DNA of 27,715 nucleotides from assembly GCA_022511485.1 (NCBI GenBank), contig JAFLUJ010000006.1:1-27715 (forward strand), written 5' to 3'. The notes beneath the pieces were generated by a model that saw nothing but the letters and a program-made list of their open reading frames with translations, was not told the origin of the DNA and did no database searches. A program made the translations under genes and the position numbers. The stretch comes from Oscillospiraceae bacterium (GTDB taxonomy: Bacteria; Bacillota; Clostridia; Oscillospirales; Ruminococcaceae). Position 1 is the stretch's first letter. Every line of letters begins with the position of its first letter. Positions 1 to 5,216 of the stretch are shown here, in pieces.

Positions 1-66
1 ACGACAGTGCTTCTCTCTGTTATCTCCCTTACTATTGCTATCATTAAAGGCAATAAGAAAAAGTAA
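1..66 (+). CDS. C-terminal fragment of a small hydrophobic type I toxin-like peptide (5' end outside window)
   Basis: The window opens inside an open frame of 21 codons ending at TAA 64-66. The visible peptide is a hydrophobic stretch rich in V, L, I, S and T followed by a lysine-rich tail ending GNKKK. This is the layout of the small holin-like or TxpA/BsrG-like membrane toxins of Firmicutes type I toxin-antitoxin systems. Identification rests mainly on context: directly downstream is a hairpin, and a convergent antisense promoter closely matches that of the complete copy at 377-463. The start codon and promoter cannot be seen. It is probably intact, and is partial only because the window begins here. 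Confidence 0.5.
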   Translation, partial: TTVLLSVISLTIAIIKGNKKK

Positions 67-74
67 GGCAGACG

Positions 75-171
75 AGAAAAACAGCCGCCCAGTTCTCCAA
101 AACGTGGCGGTTGTTTTTCTGAATAACCAAAACAATTAAGGGAGCAGCCGTTCATCGGTATGCCCTTTTAT
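75..171 (-). ncRNA. Predicted antisense antitoxin RNA, copy 1
   Basis: A consensus promoter on the minus strand (178-206) should start an RNA near 171. It would run leftwards to a hairpin with arms about 80-89 and 106-115 followed by a T-rich stretch on the minus strand. The hairpin can terminate both strands, so it would also end the toxin mRNA. The RNA would pair with the 3' region of the toxin transcript, the arrangement known for TxpA/RatA and BsrG/SR4. Sequence and spacing match the two other copies in the window. The RNA ends are inferred. Confidence 0.5.
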
Positions 172-177
172 ATTTAC

Positions 178-206
178 AGTATACACTATCCATCCCCTTT
201 TGTCAA
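178..206 (-). promoter_or_regulatory. Sigma-A promoter of antisense RNA copy 1
   Basis: Read on the minus strand: TTGACA (206-201), 17-nt spacer, TATACT (183-178). The near-perfect match suggests strong constitutive transcription, as expected of a type I antitoxin RNA. Confidence 0.65.
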
Positions 207-256
207 GGGGGTATATAAAAAACAAGGCAGAAACTCCCGTTTCTGCAACAAAAAAG

Positions 257-285
257 TTGACTTATGGAAAAATATGTAGTAAAAT
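257..285 (+). promoter_or_regulatory. Sigma-A promoter of the copy 2 toxin mRNA
   Basis: TTGACT (257-262), 17-nt spacer, TAAAAT (280-285). It predicts a start near 292 and an 85-nt 5' leader before the toxin ATG at 377. It is weaker in consensus than the opposing antisense promoter, which fits antitoxin excess. Confidence 0.55.
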
Positions 286-318
286 ATATGTAGGGCGTGC
301 CTGACGGGGACGGTTCTT

Positions 319-368
319 CCTTGCATTATGACAGTTAAGATATGACCCATGACTAATGCAAAGGAGGT
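319..368 (+). promoter_or_regulatory. Leader hairpin that would sequester the toxin Shine-Dalgarno site
   Basis: CCTTGCATTA (319-328) is complementary to TAATGCAAAGG (354-364) with one bulged base. The 3' arm runs into the ribosome site AAGGAGGT (361-368), so folding would mask it. Translation control by a folded 5' leader is typical of type I toxin mRNAs. The fold was judged by eye. Confidence 0.45.
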
Positions 369-376
369 AGATAACT

Positions 377-463
377 ATGGTTACATATGAAGAACTCTTT
401 TTGTTCGTGACTATGATCACTGGAATTATCTCCCTTATTTATACGATCACTCGTAAAAAATAA
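377..463 (+). CDS. Small hydrophobic type I toxin-like peptide (28 aa)
   Basis: The 28-codon frame starts at ATG 377, eight bases after a perfect AAGGAGGT. The peptide begins MVTYEELFLFV, continues as one hydrophobic segment (about residues 7-23) and ends in TRKK. This resembles the putative holin-like toxin peptides of Firmicutes (short acidic N-terminus, one membrane helix, basic tail). Its promoter (257-285), SD-masking leader hairpin (319-368) and a convergent antisense RNA from a consensus promoter (565-593) form a complete type I toxin-antitoxin unit. The family predicts insertion into the cytoplasmic membrane and depolarisation when unrepressed. No toxicity can be shown from sequence. 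A harmless small membrane peptide is the alternative. Confidence 0.62.
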   Translation: MVTYEELFLFVTMITGIISLIYTITRKK

Positions 464-469
464 GGTAGA

Positions 470-558
470 AAGAAAACAACCGCCCATCTCTCCAAAAGTG
501 CGGTTGCTTTTGTAACCACGCAAGGGGGAAACCGTCTTTAAATGGTACGCCCTTTTAT
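470..558 (-). ncRNA. Predicted antisense antitoxin RNA, copy 2
   Basis: Starts about seven bases after the minus-strand promoter at 565-593 and ends at a hairpin (arms 477-483 and 500-506) followed on the minus strand by a T-rich run. It is roughly 90 nt and complementary to the 3' untranslated part of the toxin mRNA. The hairpin also serves the sense transcript. Ends are inferred. Confidence 0.5.
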
Positions 559-564
559 ATTTAC

Positions 565-593
565 AGTATACACTATCCATCCCATTTTGTCAA
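565..593 (-). promoter_or_regulatory. Sigma-A promoter of antisense RNA copy 2
   Basis: On minus: TTGACA (593-588), 17-nt spacer, TATACT (570-565). The boxes are identical to those of copy 1, and the surrounding sequence is highly similar. Confidence 0.65.
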
Positions 594-680
594 GGGGGTT
601 AGTATAAAAATCCCCATTACTAAAAACCACCAAAAAAACGGACAAGATTTGTTCAAAAAGCTGATTTTTCAAAATCAGTA

Positions 681-707
681 TTAATTTTACTTTTTTCCTG
701 CCGATAT
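681..707 (+). promoter_or_regulatory. Sigma-28 (SigD/FliA)-type promoter upstream of the surface-protein cassette
   Basis: TTAA (681-684), 15-nt spacer, GCCGATAT (700-707). The -10 element is an exact match to the Bacillus SigD consensus GCCGATAT, and the spacer is in the usual 14-16 range; the -35 (TAAA expected) is imperfect. An almost identical element with the same context stands at 6884-6910 before yjfB. The predicted start near 714 leaves a leader of about 168 nt before 882. The rest of the 464-881 gap holds the copy 2 antisense RNA and a sigma-A promoter. Confidence 0.55.
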
Positions 708-778
708 ATATTGTGAAGGGTCACACATATCCGTCCATATTTTTATCAATTTTTTTTAGGAAAAAGCTATAAAAATTA

Positions 779-807
779 TTGACAAATAAAGAAAAACGTG
801 GTATAAT
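779..807 (+). promoter_or_regulatory. Sigma-A promoter of the 882 membrane-protein gene
   Basis: Perfect TTGACA (779-784), 17-nt spacer, perfect TATAAT (802-807). Transcription would start near 814, 68 nt before the coding region. Together with the sigma-28-type element at 681-707 it suggests dual control of the cassette. Confidence 0.7.
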
Positions 808-881
808 TTATCTCGAATAAATGAATTTTTGGATAAAATAACTTTTTCCTATACCTATATCTGTTGTGAGGTGTTTAAGCG

Positions 882-1712
882 TTGGGAACGTCCAATTATA
901 AAATAATTCCCCAGGAAAATTATCACGGTGAAGTGACAATTGGCAAGAATAAACAGAAAGTACGCTGCTATACACCCGACCAGATGAAGAAAATGTATCC
1001 CAATGATGACTTCAATCTTGCAGGTGAGACGCGGTACAAAAACAAGGAGGATATGATAGCTTCCCTTGCGGTGGGCGATGAAAATTTCGTCGTATCCAAT
1101 CCCGGGTCTAACAAAAAGCTGATATATAAAACAAGCGGTTATGTAACTGTTGCCGATGATACATATGTGGCTATACTCACAAACCGCTTTCTGTTCCTTA
1201 TAATTTTATTCCTTATTCTGGCAGGAGTAATAGCGGCAGTGGCTATTGCAATAAACCTGCTGCTTACCCCTGTTGAGGAACCCCCCCCTGTTAACCCCGC
1301 GCCTGAACCTGAACCTATGGCAACGCCTATTGAAGATGACGACACCGCCAAGGATCGTAAGGAAGCAAGCAGAGGCAGCGGTTCTATCAGACTGCAATAC
1401 ACTTTGGAAGCCACTCTTCATCTGTCTGAAGGCAGCATAGATATGTCCTACAAAAACCCGGGAATGTCAAATCAGAATGCTGTGCTTTCGCTTTACATCG
1501 TCTCCGGGGATACGGAAGTCCTTATTGCAGAATCCGGGGCTATTGAGCCGGGCTATGAGCTTACCCATATGGGCTTTATTGAAAATTCCGCTGTGCTCAG
1601 CCCGGGTAAATATAAAGGCAGATATTCGGTGTTCTATTATGACCCGGATACCGGTGAAAGAGCAATGATCTCTCCAAGTATGGAAGATGTGGTTATTGAG
1701 GTTGTTGAATAA
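882..1712 (+). CDS. Single-pass membrane protein with proline-rich linker and C-terminal ectodomain
   Basis: The 276-residue protein starts at TTG 882, chosen because TGAGGTG (866-872) lies at suitable spacing and no ATG competes. Layout: a charged cytoplasmic domain (about 1-100), one membrane helix (about 103-128), a P/E-rich linker (130-150), and an outside domain (165-276) of alternating hydrophobic residues, probably beta-sandwich. The ectodomain holds ESG-x-x-x-PG (217-224), also found in the ectodomain of the 3915-4517 product. The downstream gene encodes a secreted protein, probably in the same operon. No known family was recognised; a surface anchor or receptor for the secreted partner is inference. 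Both a sigma-28-type and a sigma-A promoter precede it. Confidence 0.75.
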   Translation: MGTSNYKIIPQENYHGEVTIGKNKQKVRCYTPDQMKKMYPNDDFNLAGETRYKNKEDMIASLAVGDENFVVSNPGSNKKLIYKTSGYVTVADDTYVAILTNRFLFLIILFLILAGVIAAVAIAINLLLTPVEEPPPVNPAPEPEPMATPIEDDDTAKDRKEASRGSGSIRLQYTLEATLHLSEGSIDMSYKNPGMSNQNAVLSLYIVSGDTEVLIAESGAIEPGYELTHMGFIENSAVLSPGKYKGRYSVFYYDPDTGERAMISPSMEDVVIEVVE

Positions 1713-1738
1713 AGCAAGGCTTTTATCAGATTGTTTAT

Positions 1739-1792
1739 GCAGTGCTGACAAAGGCAGCATTGCATATTACAATAAATTTTATAAAATTTATT
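1739..1792 (+). other. Intergenic hairpin and AT palindrome between the 882 and 1813 genes
   Basis: GCAGTGCTG and CAGCATTGC form a nine-pair stem with one wobble (1739-1763). A perfect 22-bp AT palindrome follows (1771-1792), just before the ribosome site of the secreted-protein gene. TTGCAT-16-TAAAAT across this stretch could be a second promoter, but the match is weak. A partial terminator or RNA-processing site that adjusts expression of the second gene is plausible. Confidence 0.35.
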
Positions 1793-1812
1793 ACACAAGG
1801 AGGAAATTTCCT

Positions 1813-2469
1813 ATGAAGAAATTATTTGCAGGCGCTGCTGCAGCTGCTCTTGCACTTAGCATGAGCACAACTGCTTTCGCTGCTGCTGAACCCACAGAAA
1901 TTCCGTTTGACGGTGAAGACGACACAACTATCGCAAACATGACAGGTGAGGGTGTTACAGCACAAATTCCTGTTACAGCTACTGTTTCAGGCGCATCCGG
2001 TGCAAAAGAAAAAGTATACGCACTTGACATTGAATGGACAGGTTTTGCATACACATTTGAATTTGATGAGATTAGTGGTGAAGCACCAAAAGCAGCAGTA
2101 TGGGATCCTGAGGAGCATGAGTATACTGCTAACGCTTCGCAGGCTTCTAAGCTTTCCGGTACATGGGCGCAGGATGATACAAAGGGTGAGGAGTCTACTA
2201 TTTCTTTCTTGAACCACTCTAATGCTAAAATAAATGTTAAAGCTGCTCTGGACGAGACCTTAGAGACTTTTGGCTTCTATTTTGATGAAGATACAGTTAA
2301 CCTCGAAAGTGCAGAAGGTATTGCTAAGGAGACAGAAGATGGTCTCAACTCAGGTAAGTTGACTATGACTGCTCCTGCAACCGGTACAAAAGGCAATACA
2401 CCTCCGGCTGTAAACGGCGAAGTAAATATCGGTACTGTAACCCTTACAATCAAGGATGCTGATGCATAA
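1813..2469 (+). CDS. Secreted protein with WxL-like/Ig-like features
   Basis: The 218-residue protein starts at ATG 1813 after AGGAGG. Residues 1-24 are a clear Sec signal peptide: KK, an Ala/Leu-rich core, and AFA-A as the cleavage site. The mature protein is acidic and likely all-beta, with E-W-TGFAY (74-80), VWDPEEHEY (96-104), SGTW (115-118) and FLNHSNAKINV (132-142). W-x-P-x-x-H-x-Y followed by x-NHSNA is a recurrent pattern in secreted Firmicutes surface proteins, in my recollection of WxL-like and related domains; the exact family is unsure. There is no LPXTG motif, dockerin or C-terminal anchor, so it is released or held by a partner, perhaps the membrane protein encoded just upstream. 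Confidence 0.75.
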   Translation: MKKLFAGAAAAALALSMSTTAFAAAEPTEIPFDGEDDTTIANMTGEGVTAQIPVTATVSGASGAKEKVYALDIEWTGFAYTFEFDEISGEAPKAAVWDPEEHEYTANASQASKLSGTWAQDDTKGEESTISFLNHSNAKINVKAALDETLETFGFYFDEDTVNLESAEGIAKETEDGLNSGKLTMTAPATGTKGNTPPAVNGEVNIGTVTLTIKDADA

Positions 2470-2513
2470 GCATCAATTCTACATACCTGCCGTAATAACG
2501 GCATAGGTTAAAA

Positions 2514-2586
2514 AAACATATTACCGTTATGTTGCCTGTAGCCCGTAGGGGTATGGCTGCCTTTGAACATAACGGTATGTTTTTTT
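2514..2586 (+). terminator. Terminator of the surface-protein cassette
   Basis: A long imperfect inverted repeat: 2514-2533 pairs with 2566-2583 around ACCGTTATGTT/AACATAACGGT. An inner small hairpin (AGCC...GGCT) fills the loop, and a T-run (2580-2586) follows. A smaller GCCG/CGGC hairpin lies just before it at 2489-2502. Confidence 0.7.
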
Positions 2587-2596
2587 ATAAAACCCC

Positions 2597-2625
2597 TTGA
2601 CAAAAGGGGTTGGATGGTGTATAAT
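2597..2625 (+). promoter_or_regulatory. Consensus sigma-A promoter of orphan antisense RNA copy 3
   Basis: TTGACA (2597-2602), 17-nt spacer, TATAAT (2620-2625): a perfect consensus. The flanking sequence matches the antitoxin promoters of copies 1 and 2 but in the opposite orientation. Confidence 0.7.
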
Positions 2626-2631
2626 GTAAAT

Positions 2632-2727
2632 ATAAAAGGGCACGCCGATGAACGGTTGCTCCCTAAATGTTTTTAGTTATTGAAAAAATAACCACCAGGT
2701 CGGGAAAACATGGGCGGTTATTTTTGT
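2632..2727 (+). ncRNA. Orphan antitoxin-like antisense RNA, copy 3 (toxin lost)
   Basis: An RNA from the promoter at 2597-2625 would run to a hairpin (arms 2687-2696 and 2713-2722) followed by TTTTTG. The first part (AAATATAAAAGGGCACGCC) closely matches the other two antitoxin RNAs. On minus, where the toxin should end, only RKK-stop (2748-2737) and the flanking GGCAGAC survive; further upstream is the rpn terminator and no hydrophobic peptide. The unit therefore seems to be an antitoxin without its toxin, possibly a trans-acting repressor of the other copies or a relic. Confidence 0.5.
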
Positions 2728-2750
2728 TTGTCTGCCTTACTTTTTGCGAC

Positions 2751-2780
2751 AAAAAGCTCCTCCAAATGGGGGAGCTTTTT
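2751..2780 (-). terminator. Terminator of the first rpn gene
   Basis: AAAAAGCTCC (2751-2760) pairs with GGAGCTTTTT (2771-2780), extended inward by three more positions with one mismatch. The T-tract on the minus strand lies inside the arm. It is palindromic enough to work in both directions and would stop rpn transcription (minus) before the orphan RNA. Nothing else was seen between it and the rpn stop codon. Confidence 0.55.
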
Positions 2781-2847
2781 GTTTTTAGTGATAAACTTCT
2801 TTTAATTCGTCGGGGGCATTTTGTATGCACCAATCATTGAGAACTCC

Positions 2848-3144
2848 TTAGCTAAGATATTTTTTGATTATTTCCTCGGATACTTCATCTGCTCTCATTT
2901 TTTCGGCTATGGATATGCGTTCTTCTGCTCTGCCTTCTGCTATGCCTTCTGCTCTGCCTTCTGCTCTGCCTTCTGCTCTGCCCTCTGCTCTGCCCTCTCT
3001 TTTAGCAGCAGCAAGCATGGAGGTTTGATCGTGCATTGCCTTTTCTCTCATGCGAATCTCCTCTTTTGTGCGTTCGTCTGCGCTCATTGTATAGATCGCC
3101 TGTACTGCTTTTTCTACTGCGGGTACTCCGATATTCTCCAACAT
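2848..3144 (-). CDS. Possible internal small protein: C-terminal 98 residues of Rpn copy 1
   Basis: Within rpn and in the same frame, ATG 3144 (residue 188) is preceded by AAAGGAGG (3160-3153) at an ideal 8-nt spacing, stronger than the site of the full-length protein. It would give a 98-residue protein with the linker helix, AEGR repeats and tail but no catalytic domain. In E. coli, small C-terminal proteins translated from inside rpn genes are reported to bind and inhibit the full-length nuclease. The same site is present in the paralogue. Real use of the start is inference. Confidence 0.4.
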   Translation of the reverse strand: MLENIGVPAVEKAVQAIYTMSADERTKEEIRMREKAMHDQTSMLAAAKREGRAEGRAEGRAEGRAEGIAEGRAEERISIAEKMRADEVSEEIIKKYLS

Positions 3145-3705
3145 AGCAAATTCCTCCTTTGTTTCGGCTTTTAAAAATTGAAGCCATAGCTTTTTACGAT
3201 CGTTTTTGTCAAGCTCACCCTTGACCTTCTTCAGCTCAAAGAAGTGCAGCTCTATTTTATCAGTAAGCCTGTTATTGTGCTCCACATCCCAGACTTCAAA
3301 CTTTGAATGGAAATCATCATGATCCTTAAAAGCAACGTAGTCCATGAAATTGATGGATATACAGGGACACAGATTTGAATAATCCTCTCCCTCATCAAGC
3401 TGGGAGGAAAACTGCTTTGAATTGTACAGATATGCTCTTTCTTTAAAGTGTATATCATAGTACGTCTGCATTTCTGCATTTACAAGCTGATTTCCTATAG
3501 TCATATTAAGGTCAAGTCGATAGTATTTTTCGTTTATATGCTTGGGGTTGATCTCAGGATTTTTGACTATAACATTATGTAACTGCTCCGGCGGAATGTC
3601 CAGAATATCCGACAGCAGCGCTTCAAGGATGTCCTTGTTTTTCTCGTCGGCAAAAAGCATTTTGAATACGATGTCCAGCTTTGCCGATATGAATTTTTCT
3701 GCCAT
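2848..3705 (-). CDS. Rpn-family PD-(D/E)XK nuclease (recombination-promoting nuclease/putative transposase), copy 1
   Basis: 285 residues. The start is ATG 3705 (GGGGGA six bases upstream); the longer in-frame ATG at 3738 lies upstream of the predicted transcription start. The nuclease core carries D65 (RLDLN), E78 and Q80 (NAEMQ), matching the D...ExQ active site of PD-(D/E)XK transposase-like nucleases. The C-terminus holds a tandem AEGR repeat (about 237-262) and then a short helical tail. E. coli Rpn proteins cut DNA, raise RecA-independent recombination and have been linked to phage defence. A close paralogue lies at 25214-26014 and shares even its promoter-proximal sequence. The gene sits between two surface-protein genes and replaces the toxin of copy 3. 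Confidence 0.85.
   Translation of the reverse strand: MAEKFISAKLDIVFKMLFADEKNKDILEALLSDILDIPPEQLHNVIVKNPEINPKHINEKYYRLDLNMTIGNQLVNAEMQTYYDIHFKERAYLYNSKQFSSQLDEGEDYSNLCPCISINFMDYVAFKDHDDFHSKFEVWDVEHNNRLTDKIELHFFELKKVKGELDKNDRKKLWLQFLKAETKEEFAMLENIGVPAVEKAVQAIYTMSADERTKEEIRMREKAMHDQTSMLAAAKREGRAEGRAEGRAEGRAEGIAEGRAEERISIAEKMRADEVSEEIIKKYLS
2921..3000 (-). repeat. 12-bp tandem repeat in rpn copy 1 (AEGR repeats)
   Basis: On plus the unit is close to CTGCCTTCTGCT, repeated six to seven times with small changes. It codes AEGR/AEGI tetrapeptides on minus. Gain or loss of units stays in frame, so the tail length can vary without breaking the gene. The paralogue at 25214 has hardly any of these repeats. 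Confidence 0.8.
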
Positions 3706-3738
3706 GAACATTCCCCCGACATGATGTTTTCTAATCAT

Positions 3739-3767
3739 ATTATATCATATCCAATAAAATAAGTCAA
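3739..3767 (-). promoter_or_regulatory. Sigma-A promoter of rpn copy 1
   Basis: On minus: TTGACT (3767-3762), 17-nt spacer, TATAAT (3744-3739). The start near 3732 excludes the ATG at 3738 and supports ATG 3705. Confidence 0.7.
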
Positions 3768-3800
3768 CTAAGTGTGCAGCCTTTCTTTTTCATCTGAGTA

Positions 3801-3829
3801 TTGATTTTTTGGAAAACTCATGGTATAAT
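3801..3829 (+). promoter_or_regulatory. Sigma-A promoter of the 3915 membrane-protein gene
   Basis: TTGATT (3801-3806), 17-nt spacer, TATAAT (3824-3829). It lies over the 5' part of a longer open frame, showing that the protein starts further downstream, at 3915. Confidence 0.65.
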
Positions 3830-3914
3830 GGTAGTAACAGAAGTGGTTATTTTTTCTGCCTTACTTTCTAAGTTTTACCGTATATGTAAGGGAGATAATA
3901 TACAGGAGGAATAT

Positions 3915-4517
3915 ATGGAAACCAGGCAAAAAAGGATACTTATCGTTCTCGGCGTGCTTTTAGGGCTGGCAATAATAGCAATTATCATTGCGGCAATGAA
4001 CCGCCCCGTTCAGAGAGCAGAGTTCACCCCGCCGCCCATGGAAGAAAACGCCGTAGCAGGAGTGCCGGAGGACGTGAATGAAATGATGATGTACACCAAA
4101 GCTCCCGTAACAGAGGATTTTACTATTGCTCTCTGCGGCGTTCCAACCATAACCTACGACGGACAAATGCGGGTGTATTTCACCAATGATGAAACCAATG
4201 AATTTATGATACGTGCGATTATTCTGGCTGCGGACGGAAAGACACAGCTTGGCGAATCGGGACTGTTAAAGCCGGGGGAATATGTTGAATATATCCACAT
4301 TGACCAGGTTCCAAAATACGGGGAAGAACTGGTTCTCAGAGTGCAGTCCTTCGAGGAAAAAACCTATTTCAGCAGGGGCGCTTTCAATATGAATATAAAG
4401 GTATTTATACTCATAGATGAAAACGGCTGGCAGGTAGAAGGCGCATTTGACCACCTGCAAACACAAGACCCCGGAGACGGTGCAGGCACGGATAGTGCAG
4501 ACACACCCGCAGCATAA
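3915..4517 (+). CDS. Single-pass membrane protein with ectodomain related to the 882 product
   Basis: 200 residues from ATG 3915, which follows AGGAGGA at four bases; upstream codons of the open frame overlap the promoter. A short basic N-terminus (METRQKR) leads to one membrane helix (about 8-28), a P-rich spacer (34-60) and an outer domain (66-170). The outer domain contains FTND-x-x-x-N (89-95), ADGK (106-109), GESGLLKPGE (113-122) and a closing beta stretch. The tail is D/G/A/T-rich. The pattern aligns by eye with residues 165-276 of the 882 product, so the two ectodomains are probably homologous. No function is recognised. An envelope role connected with the secreted 1813 product is inference from position. 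Confidence 0.75.
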   Translation: METRQKRILIVLGVLLGLAIIAIIIAAMNRPVQRAEFTPPPMEENAVAGVPEDVNEMMMYTKAPVTEDFTIALCGVPTITYDGQMRVYFTNDETNEFMIRAIILAADGKTQLGESGLLKPGEYVEYIHIDQVPKYGEELVLRVQSFEEKTYFSRGAFNMNIKVFILIDENGWQVEGAFDHLQTQDPGDGAGTDSADTPAA

Positions 4518-4612
4518 CCTATTAGTGATAAACTTTTTGTGCGGTCATCGGAGGTCAAAATGTATAATTGAATGATCTGTTCGTATAATATCCCCTAAAA
4601 GGAGATGTTTTT

Positions 4613-5059
4613 ATGAGCATATCAAAACAGCAATATGACGCCATGGTCAAGAAAGCCTCGCCAAACTCCAAAAGCTATATGGACATACCAAAAGCATTTG
4701 TTATCGGCGGACTTATCTGCTGCATCGGACAGGGTATCCATGACATTTACGTCAGAAGCGTGGGACTGGACGAAAAATCCGCCGCCATCTGGACATCCGT
4801 CACTCTGGTGCTTATAAGTGCGATCCTGACCGGCTTCGGACTGTACGAAAAGATCGCCAAGCACGGCGGAGCGGGAACTCTCGTGCCAATAACCGGCTTC
4901 GCAAACGCAGTGACCTCACCTGCTCTGGAATTTCAGGCGGAGGGCTTTGTCCTGGGCGTGGGAGCGAAGATATTCGCCATCGCCGGACCTGTGATCCTGT
5001 ACGGAACGGCAGCTTCGGTCATCTACGGACTTATTTATTATTTCTTTCTTAGAGGTTAG
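4613..5059 (+). CDS. spoVAC: Stage V sporulation protein AC (SpoVAC)
   Basis: 148 residues, the usual SpoVAC length, from ATG 4613 after AAAAGGAGA. Recognised by FVIGGLICCIGQ (about 30-41), LTGFGLYEKIAKHGGAGTLVP with TGFANAV, then EGFVLGVGAKIF, all hallmarks of the family. The four hydrophobic segments fit an integral inner spore membrane protein. SpoVAC belongs to the SpoVA channel that moves dipicolinic acid into the forespore and out at germination; B. subtilis SpoVAC has mechanosensitive properties. spoVAD and spoVAE normally follow directly but are absent here: the next genes are hicBA on the other strand. An AT-rich stretch upstream (GTATA at 4562, -10-like around 4584) could be a promoter, possibly forespore-type, but the match is poor. 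Confidence 0.88.
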   Translation: MSISKQQYDAMVKKASPNSKSYMDIPKAFVIGGLICCIGQGIHDIYVRSVGLDEKSAAIWTSVTLVLISAILTGFGLYEKIAKHGGAGTLVPITGFANAVTSPALEFQAEGFVLGVGAKIFAIAGPVILYGTAASVIYGLIYYFFLRG

Positions 5060-5140
5060 CAAGGCAGAGAATAGCAAGGCGACGCCCTGCACGATTATCT
5101 ACCCCCACCCTTAGTAAATTCAAAAGATTCAGATCACAAA

Positions 5141-5158
5141 GCCCCCTATCAAGGGGGC
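5141..5158 (+). terminator. G/C hairpin after spoVAC
   Basis: GCCCCC (5141-5146) and GGGGGC (5153-5158) form a six-pair stem. The surrounding word, AAAGCCCCCT...CAAGGGGGCGG, recurs in inverted orientation upstream of rsmG at 20379-20400. No T-run follows, so its role as a terminator is doubtful. Confidence 0.3.
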
Positions 5159-5174
5159 GGCAAGGCTGTGTCTT

Positions 5175-5216
5175 TACCCTTACTGTCAGGAAATTTCAGC
5201 GGTAAGGGTATTTTTT
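5175..5216 (+). terminator. Rho-independent terminator between spoVAC and hicB
   Basis: TACCCTTAC (5175-5183) pairs with GTAAGGGTA (5202-5210) and is followed by TTTTTTA. The tail favours plus-strand (spoVAC) transcripts. The tail abuts the hicB stop codon, so the stem may also slow convergent transcripts. Confidence 0.75.

Noticed and set aside
353..580. 75-codon frame on minus across the copy 2 toxin unit
   Set aside because: It lies over the toxin gene, its terminator and the antisense promoter; the translation has no protein-like pattern and no ribosome site.
2821..3174. 117-codon frame on plus, rich in FCSA repeats
   Set aside because: It is the complement of the AEGR-coding repeat of rpn; a clear conserved protein is on the other strand.
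2848..3738. Insertion sequence around rpn copy 1
   Set aside because: No terminal inverted repeats or target duplication could be found at its ends; only the promoter-proximal part is shared with copy 2.
4555..4600. Forespore sigma-G or sigma-F promoter for spoVAC
   Set aside because: GTATA at a suitable distance from an AT-rich -10 is suggestive, but the -10 matches neither consensus well enough to call.
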